Assembly (NCBI GenBank): GCA_002418185.1
Contig: DIDN01000012.1
Coordinates: 1 to 21,846 of the forward strand
Source: Deltaproteobacteria bacterium UBA5799
GTDB taxonomy: Bacteria > Desulfobacterota > GWC2-55-46
Direction of reading: 5' to 3'
DNA length: 21,846 bases
The notes beneath the pieces were generated by a model that was given only the letters and a program-made list of their open reading frames with translations, had not been told where the DNA came from and made no database searches. The position numbers and the translations under genes are program-made. Numbering within the stretch: position 1 is the first letter of the stretch; each line of letters begins with the position of its first letter. Shown here piece after piece: positions 14,064 to 20,600 of this stretch.

Positions 14064-14092
14064 ATCTTATTCAGGCCGCTCAAAAAGCTCAA
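14064..14092 (-). promoter_or_regulatory. Outward promoter at the edge of the palindromic element, toward nlpD-rpoS
   Basis: On the minus strand TTGAGC (14092-14087) and TAAGAT (14069-14064) are exactly 17 bp apart, each with 4 of 6 consensus bases. The -35 lies at the inner end of the element's terminal repeat and the -10 just outside it. Transcription would start near 14057, about 33 bases before the nlpD ATG. Confidence 0.4.
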
Positions 14093-14194
14093 GATGCAAG
14101 GAGTCGAAAGATGAGGAATAAGGCGTACTTTGTTTGTACGCCGCAATGACGAATTTTGAAGACGACGCAGCAGATTGGTTTTTTCAGCAGCCTG
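14072..14194. mobile_element. MITE/REP-like palindromic element
   Basis: A 123-bp segment without coding capacity fills most of the gap between the SLOG-gene stop and nlpD. Its ends are imperfect inverted repeats: CAGGCCGCTCAAAAAG (14072-14087) against TTTTTTCAGCAGCCTG (14179-14194), pairing at 13 of 16 positions. In the centre GGCGTAC (14122-14128) and GTACGCC (14136-14142) form a perfect 7-bp stem with a 7-base loop. It is markedly more AT-rich than the flanking genes. It resembles intergenic repeats common in deltaproteobacterial-type genomes, though I cannot count copies from one window. The right end stops one base before the end of the SLOG gene. Confidence 0.6.
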
Positions 14195-14195
14195 G

Positions 14196-14669
14196 CTAAA
14201 AGCCGCCCGCCTTTAGCGCGAGCCTAACTGCCTCTACGGGGCTTTCCGCTTTCACTACTTCGGCGGATATGTCCCAGGTCTTTAAGCCGACGACCGGCTT
14301 CGAGGCCTTGAGCGCGAGGGCAATCTCCGAGAGGGTGCCGTAGCCCCCGCCTATGGCGATGAGCGCGGAGGCGGCCCTTATGATGATCGCGTTCCTCATC
14401 TCGCCCATGCCCGCGGGTACGGGTATTTCGATATGCTCGTTGGCTTCATCAGGGTCGAGGCCCGGGAGTATGCCTACTGTCAGCCCTCCCCTGGACCTGC
14501 ACCCTTTTGCCGACGCCCTCATGACCCCTCCGAGGCCGCCGTTTACGAGGACGCACCCGGCCTCGGCAATGAGCGCCCCGGCCTCTTCAGCGAGCGCGTT
14601 CAGGGATTCGTCCTCAAGCCCGTAGCCAATTACTCCTATAACGGGCCTTTTTGCCGGGCTGTCAGGCAC
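14196..14669 (-). CDS. TIGR00725 family protein (SLOG/LOG-like nucleotide-binding fold)
   Basis: The product is 157 residues from a GTG start that overlaps the pcm stop by eight bases (GTGCCTGA); GAAGGG lies just upstream. The motifs are those of the LOG/DprA-related Rossmann fold: VIGVIGYG near residues 10-17, LVNGGLGGVMRASAKG at 41-56, GEMRNAIIIRAA at 89-100 and the GGGYGTLSE loop at 107-115, equivalent to PGGxGTxxE of LOG enzymes. Members are annotated as TIGR00725 or molybdenum-cofactor-carrier-like proteins, and some SLOG proteins cleave or sense nucleotides. The true role is not known. The tight overlap with pcm implies translational coupling within the surE-pcm operon, where this gene is absent in enterobacteria. 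Confidence 0.8.
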   Translation of the reverse strand: MPDSPAKRPVIGVIGYGLEDESLNALAEEAGALIAEAGCVLVNGGLGGVMRASAKGCRSRGGLTVGILPGLDPDEANEHIEIPVPAGMGEMRNAIIIRAASALIAIGGGYGTLSEIALALKASKPVVGLKTWDISAEVVKAESPVEAVRLALKAGGF

Positions 14670-15363
14670 GGCCCTTCTCTTCCTGCCAGCCGGCCTTGCC
14701 GATGAGCTTTACGAACCTGCACGCGCCGAGCGTTTCGGTCGCTGCGCCCCCGGCCTTTCTGGTAATCCTCAGAAGCTTCTGCGATTCCTCTCCGCCCACG
14801 GGTATTATGAGCCTCCCGCCCGGCTTCATCTGGTCTACGAGGGCCCGGGGCACCTCGGGAGAACCGGCGGCGACGATTATCGCGTCGAACGGGGCCTCGT
14901 CAGGCCAGCCCATTGTGCCGTCGCCGACCCTTATGACGACGTTACGGCAAAGGAGGCTGTCGAGGAGCTTGCGCGCCCTGTCGGCTATCTTGGATATCCG
15001 CTCAACCGAATAGACCTTTCCGGCAAGGAGCGACAGGACGGCGGCCTGATAGCCGGAGCCCGTGCCTATCTCAAGCACCCTTTCCGTCCCGGCAAGCCCG
15101 AGCGACTCTGCCATGAAGGCGACCATGTAGGGCTGGGATATCGTCTGCCTCTCGCCTATGGGGAGCGGGTAGTCGGAGTAGGCCTGCGAATGAAGGGCCT
15201 CGTCAACGAAGAGGTGCCTGGGGACGGCCAGCATGGCGTCGAGCACCGCCCTGGAGCTTATGCCGCGGGGGATGAGCTGGGTATCCAGCATGTGCCGCCT
15301 CGAACGCTCGTATATGTCGCGCTTTATCCTGAGCGCCGCCTGGGCGCCCCCGGCCTTTCTCAT
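14662..15363 (-). CDS. pcm: Protein-L-isoaspartate O-methyltransferase
   Basis: The product is 233 residues (about 210 is usual, with a short N-terminal extension). It methylates isoaspartyl residues in damaged proteins using SAM, starting their repair. The family motif ERQTISQPYMVAFM is at 71-84, and SAM-binding motif I (VLEIGTGSGYQAAVLS) is at 96-111. FDAIIVAAGSPEVPRALVDQ and the GGRLIIPVG strand follow. The start overlaps the surE stop as ATGA (15360-15363), and the end overlaps the SLOG gene, so the three genes are translationally coupled. Confidence 0.95.
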   Translation of the reverse strand: MRKAGGAQAALRIKRDIYERSRRHMLDTQLIPRGISSRAVLDAMLAVPRHLFVDEALHSQAYSDYPLPIGERQTISQPYMVAFMAESLGLAGTERVLEIGTGSGYQAAVLSLLAGKVYSVERISKIADRARKLLDSLLCRNVVIRVGDGTMGWPDEAPFDAIIVAAGSPEVPRALVDQMKPGGRLIIPVGGEESQKLLRITRKAGGAATETLGACRFVKLIGKAGWQEEKGRA

Positions 15364-16112
15364 CTTATCTTCCAGCCCCGGAGCTCCGCAAGCGAGCGGT
15401 AGTTCGTCATGTCGAGGTGTATGGGCGTTATCGAAACGTAGCCGTCCTGCACTGCCCTGAAGTCGGCGTCAACGCCGCCTTCCCACCTCTCCAGGTCGCC
15501 GCCTATCCAGTAGTATTTCTTCCCCCTGGGGTCGACCTTCTCGACCACGGCGTCGCTGAAGAACCGTTTGCCCTGGGTCGTAATCCTGTACCCCCTGGGC
15601 GGCTCCGGCGGGACGTTCACATTGAGGAGGGTGTCCCTGGGCATCCCCTTTTTCAGCACGTGCCTTGCGAGCCTGGCGGCAAAGGCCGCGGCAAAACCGA
15701 AGTCAAAGCCGTCGTTCTCAAGGAGCGACATGGCTATGGACGGTATGCCCAGCAGGGTCCCCTCCATTGCCGCTGACACGGTGCCGGAATAAGAGACGTC
15801 CTCGCCCATGTTGCCGCCCTTGTTTATGCCGGAGACGACTATGTCGGGCCTCTCGGGAAGTATGCCGTTCACGGCAAGTGTCACGCAGTCCGTCGGGGTG
15901 CCGTCAATCGCGAACATCCTCGGCCCGGCCCCCTCGACCCTCAAGGGCCTGTGGAGGGTAAGGGAATGGCTTGCCGCGCTCTTTTCCCTGTCAGGCGCGA
16001 CCACGTAGACCGTACCCACGCGGCGGAGCGCCGAGGCGAGCTTGAGTATCCCTTCCGAGCGAATACCGTCGTCATTCGATACGAGGATGACTTTCTTTTT
16101 CTTTTCTGCCAT
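15360..16112 (-). CDS. surE: 5'/3'-nucleotidase SurE
   Basis: The product is 250 residues, the usual length. It is a metal-dependent nucleoside monophosphatase (5'- and 3'-nucleotidase) of stationary-phase survival. The metal ligands are visible: Asp14 and Asp15 in SNDDG, Ser45 in KSAASHS, and Asn97 in SGINKGGN followed by GEDVSYSGTVSAAMEG. It heads the surE-pcm-SLOG run and is divergent from glgB. No clear Shine-Dalgarno precedes the ATG. A TATAAT overlaps the start codon on the same strand but has no -35 and is too far downstream to serve this start. Confidence 0.95.
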   Translation of the reverse strand: MAEKKKKVILVSNDDGIRSEGILKLASALRRVGTVYVVAPDREKSAASHSLTLHRPLRVEGAGPRMFAIDGTPTDCVTLAVNGILPERPDIVVSGINKGGNMGEDVSYSGTVSAAMEGTLLGIPSIAMSLLENDGFDFGFAAAFAARLARHVLKKGMPRDTLLNVNVPPEPPRGYRITTQGKRFFSDAVVEKVDPRGKKYYWIGGDLERWEGGVDADFRAVQDGYVSITPIHLDMTNYRSLAELRGWKIR

Positions 16113-16263
16113 TATACAAGTTTAGCAGGGCGCGGTAGCCCCGTACCATATTTCCCCAGGGTAGCGATAACGGATAAAAAAATATAATGTAAACTGCCGC
16201 TGATTTCAACATTATATTGGAAGCGGCGCCCTGGTCTCATATACGCGATTGCTTCCTGTAGCG

Positions 16264-16291
16264 TTCAAAAAGCTACGAAATGTGCTATATT
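16264..16291 (+). promoter_or_regulatory. Extended -10 promoter upstream of glgB
   Basis: TGCTATATT (16283-16291) is an extended -10 element. TTCAAA at 16264-16269 gives a 4-of-6 -35 with a 16-bp spacer. Transcription would start near 16298, about 85 bases before the chosen glgB ATG. A second TATAAT at 16183-16188 has no good -35. The rest of the surE-glgB gap (16113-16382) shows nothing else I recognise. Confidence 0.45.
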
Positions 16292-16382
16292 ATTCATGCC
16301 GCACCCGGGCCTCCGCCTGATTTCCGGGAAAGCCGTTACAGGCGCCAGGCACCGACTTCGCCAGGGGGGATTGGCTCTTCTC

Positions 16383-18314
16383 ATGAACGGAACGACTTCG
16401 ACACACGTGCTCCACGACGCAAGCAACGTGACCGACCACGACATATACTTCTTCAAGGAAGGGAACCATTACAAGCTCTACAACAAGCTCGGCGCGCACC
16501 TTTCCGAGTCGAAAGGCGTAAAGGGCGTCCATTTCGCCGTATGGGCGCCGAACGCGGAGTCCGTCTCGGTCATGGGCGATTTCAACGGCTGGAACAACGA
16601 GTCGCATCAGCTCAAGGTCAGGGACGACTGGTCGGGCGTATGGGAGGGTTTTGTCCCCGGCATAGGCCATTCAACGCTCTATAAATATTTCATAAAATCG
16701 AGATTTCACGGTTACAGGGTGCAGAAGGGCGACCCCTTCGCCTTCCACTGGGAGTGCCCGCCCAAGACCGCTTCGGTTGTGTGGGACCTCTCCTACGAAT
16801 GGGGCGACCGCGAATGGATGCAGAAGAGGAAAGAACGTAACGCCCTCGACAGGCCCATCTCCATATACGAGGTGCACCTGGGGTCGTGGAGGAAGGTCCC
16901 GGAGGAGGGCGAAAGGTCCCTCTCCTACCGCGAGATGGCGGTCCAGCTCGCGGAGTACGTAAAAGAGACGGGCTTTACGCACGTGGAGTTCCTGCCCGTG
17001 ATGGAGCACCCGTTCTACGGCTCCTGGGGGTACCAGACCCTCGGCTACTTCGCGCCGACGAGCAGGTTCGGCACCCCGCAGGACTTCATGTTCCTCGTCG
17101 ACTACCTCCACCAAAACGGCATAGGGGTCATACTCGACTGGGTGCCCTCGCACTTCCCGGGCGACGAATACGGCCTCTCCTACTTCGACGGCACGCACCT
17201 TTTCGAGCACTCAGACCCGAGGAAGGGCTTCCACCCGGACTGGGGGAGCTACATCTTCAACTACGGGCGGCACGAGGTGCGCTCCTTCCTCATAAGCTCG
17301 GCCCTCTTCTGGCTCGACAAGTACCACGTGGACGGCATCAGGGTGGACGCGGTAGCGTCCATGCTCTACCTCGACTATTCAAGGGAGGAGGGCGAATGGA
17401 TACCCAACGAGCACGGCGGCAGGGAGAACATCGAGGCAATAGGGTTGCTTAAGCGCCTGAACGAGGCCGTATACCACGAGTTCCCGGACGTGCAGACCTT
17501 TGCCGAGGAGTCCACGGCCTGGCCCATGGTCTCCAAGCCCACCTGGCTCGGCGGCCTCGGTTTCGGCATTAAATGGAACATGGGCTGGATGCACGACACC
17601 CTCAAGTATTTCTCGAAGGACCCCGTATTCAGGAAGTACTACCACAACCAGCTGACGTTCAGCATATGGTACACGTTTACCGAGAACTTCATACTCCCCC
17701 TTTCGCACGACGAGGTCGTGCACGGGAAAGGCTCGCTCATCGGGAAGATGCCCGGAGACGAGTGGCAGAAGCACGCGAACCTCCGCCTCCTCTACGGCTA
17801 CATGTACGGGCACCCCGGGAAAAAACTCCTCTTCATGGGCGGGGAGTTCGGTCAGGTAAGGGAATGGACGCACGACGAGAGCCTCGAATGGCACGTGCTC
17901 GACTATGACTGCCACGCGGGCGTAAAAAGGTGGGTAGCGGACCTTAACCGCCTCTACCGGAACGAGCCTGCCCTTTACGAGCTCGACTTCTCGGAAGACG
18001 GCTTCGAGTGGGTGGACTTCCACGACTGGGAAAACAGCGTGATAAGCTTCCTCCGTAAGGGCAGGGACCCCCGAGACACGATGCTGGTCGTCTGCAACCT
18101 TACCCCTGTATACAGGGAGAGGTACAGGATGGGCGTGCCTGAAGGCGGGCGGTGGGATGAGGTCTTAAACAGCGACTCCGAGGTCTACGGCGGGAGCGGC
18201 AAGGGGAACCTGGGCGGCGCGGACGCCGAAGAGGTCCCGGCGCACAAGAGGCCCTTTTCGCTCGAGGTGAGCCTGCCGCCCCTTTCGGCGGCGTTCTTCA
18301 AGAGGAGGGGATAG
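16383..18314 (+). CDS. glgB: 1,4-alpha-glucan (glycogen) branching enzyme
   Basis: The product is 643 residues from the ATG at 16383, preceded by AGGGGGGA at 16363-16370. An in-frame ATG at 16296 would add 29 unlikely residues and lies at the predicted transcription start. A CBM48 domain covers about 25-125 (FAVWAPNAESVSVMGDFNGW). The GH13 barrel follows, with DWVPSHFP at 252-259, nucleophile Asp322 in DGIRVDAVASML, the acid/base Glu in TFAEEST (375/376) and Asp443 in SHDEVVHGKGS. A C-terminal all-beta domain ends the protein. It transfers alpha-1,4 segments to alpha-1,6 branches in glycogen. It lacks the extra N-terminal domain of E. coli GlgB (728 residues). No other glg gene is adjacent. 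Confidence 0.95.
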   Translation: MNGTTSTHVLHDASNVTDHDIYFFKEGNHYKLYNKLGAHLSESKGVKGVHFAVWAPNAESVSVMGDFNGWNNESHQLKVRDDWSGVWEGFVPGIGHSTLYKYFIKSRFHGYRVQKGDPFAFHWECPPKTASVVWDLSYEWGDREWMQKRKERNALDRPISIYEVHLGSWRKVPEEGERSLSYREMAVQLAEYVKETGFTHVEFLPVMEHPFYGSWGYQTLGYFAPTSRFGTPQDFMFLVDYLHQNGIGVILDWVPSHFPGDEYGLSYFDGTHLFEHSDPRKGFHPDWGSYIFNYGRHEVRSFLISSALFWLDKYHVDGIRVDAVASMLYLDYSREEGEWIPNEHGGRENIEAIGLLKRLNEAVYHEFPDVQTFAEESTAWPMVSKPTWLGGLGFGIKWNMGWMHDTLKYFSKDPVFRKYYHNQLTFSIWYTFTENFILPLSHDEVVHGKGSLIGKMPGDEWQKHANLRLLYGYMYGHPGKKLLFMGGEFGQVREWTHDESLEWHVLDYDCHAGVKRWVADLNRLYRNEPALYELDFSEDGFEWVDFHDWENSVISFLRKGRDPRDTMLVVCNLTPVYRERYRMGVPEGGRWDEVLNSDSEVYGGSGKGNLGGADAEEVPAHKRPFSLEVSLPPLSAAFFKRRG

Positions 18315-18370
18315 CGATTATAAGATGCCCGGCAAGCAGTTGATTAAGTCCCTTCAAGGAATCCGAAATA

Positions 18371-18507
18371 TGTCATTCTGAGGGGCCGGAGGCGACGATG
18401 GAATCGTCCTTGCGGCGATCTAAAAATTGAGATTTTTCCCGCAATCAAGGAAGGACCGGAATTAAAAGCGGAGCATATATGTGAATATGTGAGCATTTTT
18501 ATTCCGG
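18371..18507. repeat. Structured intergenic repeat between glgB and the sugar dehydrogenase
   Basis: The 241-bp gap 18315-18555 is non-coding and contains nested inverted repeats: GACGAT-GGA-ATCGTC (18394-18408), AAAAAT-TGAG-ATTTTT (18422-18437), and CCGGAATTAAAA (18456-18467) pairing 11 of 12 with TTTTTATTCCGG (18496-18507). It opens with TGTCATTCTGAG plus a GGAGGCGACGAtggAATC-like string. That recalls a widespread bacterial intergenic repeat beginning TCATTCTGAG. It may also end transcription from both convergent genes, since I see no separate terminator. Confidence 0.5.
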
Positions 18508-18555
18508 GCCTGACGCAGAGTCCGGGGAAAAGATCAATTTTTTCAGAGTGAGCGT

Positions 18556-19716
18556 TCATGGCTTGCCCGAGTACGTTATCCTGTACACGGCCCCTGCCCT
18601 GTCGTCCGACAGATACAGCGCGCCGTCCTTGCCCACGACCGCGTCCACAGGCCTCCCCCAGGCCTCTCCCCGCACAAGCCAGCCGGTCACGATGTCGAAC
18701 GGAGGGCCGGAAGGCCTGCCGTTCCTGAAAGGTATTGCGACGAGCTTGTAGCCGGTCGGTATCTCCCTGTCCCAGGAGCCGTGGAACGCGATAAAGAGCG
18801 CCTCGCTTAATCCCTTCGGGAAATCCAGGCCGTGGCCGAAGGCGATCCCCAGGGGCGCGGAATGGGCCTGCATCCTGGCCACCGGAGGCACTGTGTCCCT
18901 GCACCTTTCAGGGCTCCCCAGCTCCGGGTCTGGGACCCGCTCGCCGTAGCAGAACGGCCAGCCGTAGTCCCCGCCCTCTTTTATCAGGTTCAGCTCCTCG
19001 GGCGGGACGTCGTCGCCCAGGCTGTCCCTTCCGTTGTCAACGCCCCATAGCTCGCCGGTTTCCGGGTGGAACTCGATGCCAACGCTATTCCTCAAGCCGG
19101 TTGCGAATATCTCCGCCTTAGAGTCCGTGAATCGGAGGACAGCCGCCCGCCTCCTGTCCGCCTCCAGGCAGGCATTGCAGCTCGAACCCGCCGACAAATA
19201 CAGCGCGCCGTCAGGCCCGACGACGACTGTCCTCGTCCAGTGCCCGCCGCCTGCGGGCACGTCCTGGCTGAGTATCCTCTTTACGTCGGCCTTGAGGTTG
19301 CCTTTCGTTTCCTCGAGCGCGATGATGCTCCCGGTCTCCGCCACAACGAGGGTGCCGTCCCTGAAGGCGAGGCCGTGCGGCCTCTTGAGGTTCCTGGCGA
19401 ATACGACGACCTCGTCGGCCACGCCGTCGCCGTCCCTGTCCGGCAGGGCCAAGACATTGCCCTCGGAAGGCGAGCTCAGGAATATCACTCCGTCGTCCCT
19501 TATTGCCATGAACCGGGCCCCCGGGACCCCGGCGGCGTATACCGACACCTTCAGTCCGGGAAGGGCCTTAATGGCCCTTTCATGGCTGAATACTCCTTTT
19601 CTGAACTTGTCCGGGACATCGAGGCGGACGGTAGCGAGCGTTTCCCCGTAAAGGGAGGACGGTAGGAGAAGGGCCGCAAGTAGCAGTAAGGATATGTGCG
19701 CGAGCCTGGGTAGCAT
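18556..19716 (-). CDS. PQQ-type sugar dehydrogenase (sorbosone/glucose dehydrogenase-like beta-propeller), exported
   Basis: The product is 386 residues from the ATG at 19716, preceded by AAGGAAG; an upstream in-frame ATG would run through the promoter. A signal peptide (LLLLAALLLPSSLYG) exports it to the periplasm. The six-bladed propeller carries the family motifs FMAIRDDGVIFLSS, LKRPHGLAF (His114), GGHWTRTVVVGPDGALYLS, the Cys pair in SSCNACLEADRRRAA (180 and 183), FATGLRNSVGIEFHP, GGDYGWPFCYG at 248-258 and HGSWDREIPTGYKLV. Relatives oxidise aldose sugars or sorbosone with PQQ as cofactor. PQQ use and the substrate are inferred. No pqq biosynthesis gene is in the window. Confidence 0.85.
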   Translation of the reverse strand: MLPRLAHISLLLLAALLLPSSLYGETLATVRLDVPDKFRKGVFSHERAIKALPGLKVSVYAAGVPGARFMAIRDDGVIFLSSPSEGNVLALPDRDGDGVADEVVVFARNLKRPHGLAFRDGTLVVAETGSIIALEETKGNLKADVKRILSQDVPAGGGHWTRTVVVGPDGALYLSAGSSCNACLEADRRRAAVLRFTDSKAEIFATGLRNSVGIEFHPETGELWGVDNGRDSLGDDVPPEELNLIKEGGDYGWPFCYGERVPDPELGSPERCRDTVPPVARMQAHSAPLGIAFGHGLDFPKGLSEALFIAFHGSWDREIPTGYKLVAIPFRNGRPSGPPFDIVTGWLVRGEAWGRPVDAVVGKDGALYLSDDRAGAVYRITYSGKP

Positions 19717-19760
19717 CTTCTTCCTTGTGAAATGAAGGCAGTGTGAGGGCGCCATCAGGG

Positions 19761-19789
19761 ATTTTACTCGCAAAAACGGCGGACCGCAA
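19761..19789 (-). promoter_or_regulatory. Promoter of the sugar dehydrogenase gene
   Basis: On the minus strand TTGCGG (19789-19784) and TAAAAT (19766-19761, 5 of 6) are 17 bp apart. Transcription would begin near 19754, leaving a leader of about 38 bases before the ATG at 19716. Confidence 0.5.
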
Positions 19790-19849
19790 CCTTTTCGCGC
19801 CGGTTTCCACGGTAATGATGCCAAGAAAGGACATGCGGATGAATGGAAG

Positions 19850-20509
19850 TTACCTTTTAAGGGGCTTGAGGTATTTTTTGAACCACCTGGCCGCGAGGCT
19901 TGCGACCTCCTCCAGCGCGCCCGGCTCCTCGAAAAGGTGGGTTGCCCCGGGTACTATGACCATCTCCTTCTCAGCCGCTATCCTCTGGTAGGCCTTCCTG
20001 TTGAGCTCTATCACGATGTCGTCCCTTCCGCCCACGATAAGGAGCGTCGGGGAACTGACCCCGGCGAGGGCGTCCATCGCGAGGTCCGGCCGGCCTCCCC
20101 TGGATACGACCGCTCCGATGGCGTCTCCGGCCCTTGCCGCGCTCATGAGGGCAGCCGCGGCACCGGTGCTCGCGCCGAAGTACCCTGTCCTCAGGCGCCT
20201 TGTCGAGTCCTCTTCCGAGAGCCAGGATGTAGCCGCGTCGAGCCTTTCCGCAAGGAGGCCTATGTCGAACCTGGTCTCGTAGTCGATGTCCTCGTCCCTC
20301 GTCAGGAGGTCCATGAGGAGTGTTGCGAGCCCGGATTTCCGGAGCACCCCGGCAACATAGTTGTTCCTCGGGCTGTGCCGCGAGCTGCCGCTCCCGTGCG
20401 CAAAAAGGACGAGTCCCTCGGCGCCGTCCGGGACGGAAAGCGCGCCCTCGAGCCTGACCCTGCCGGCCGGTATGTATACGAGAGATCCCGAGTCGCTCAC
20501 TAGCCTCAT
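19850..20509 (-). CDS. Dienelactone-hydrolase-family alpha/beta hydrolase
   Basis: The product is 219 residues from the ATG at 20509, preceded by GGTG. An earlier ATG would lie upstream of the predicted transcription start. Alpha/beta-hydrolase features are an oxyanion loop HGSGSS at 38-43, the nucleophile elbow GASTG with Ser114, the acid at Asp163/164 in GGRDD, and His191 in GATHLFEEPG. The catalytic triad is complete. In some genomes the same domain is fused to a phosphoribosyltransferase; here it stands alone. The substrate is unknown and the protein is cytoplasmic (no signal peptide). Confidence 0.85.
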   Translation of the reverse strand: MRLVSDSGSLVYIPAGRVRLEGALSVPDGAEGLVLFAHGSGSSRHSPRNNYVAGVLRKSGLATLLMDLLTRDEDIDYETRFDIGLLAERLDAATSWLSEEDSTRRLRTGYFGASTGAAAALMSAARAGDAIGAVVSRGGRPDLAMDALAGVSSPTLLIVGGRDDIVIELNRKAYQRIAAEKEMVIVPGATHLFEEPGALEEVASLAARWFKKYLKPLKR

Positions 20510-20549
20510 CAAGCACCGTTTTTTTTGAGACCGGTTCGGTTTTTCTTTA

Positions 20550-20578
20550 AGTATTGCCCGCAGGCAGGGACATGTCAA
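20550..20578 (-). promoter_or_regulatory. Promoter of the alpha/beta hydrolase gene
   Basis: On the minus strand a perfect TTGACA (20578-20573) is followed after 17 bp by AATACT (20555-20550, 4 of 6). Transcription would start near 20543, about 34 bases before the ATG at 20509. This implies transcription independent of sthA upstream. Confidence 0.5.
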
Positions 20579-20600
20579 GGACAGCAGGGCCAGGGGCCGC

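Noticed and set aside
16111..16116. TATAAT on the minus strand at the surE start
   Set aside because: It overlaps the start codon, has no -35, and would start transcription inside surE where no alternative start codon fits.
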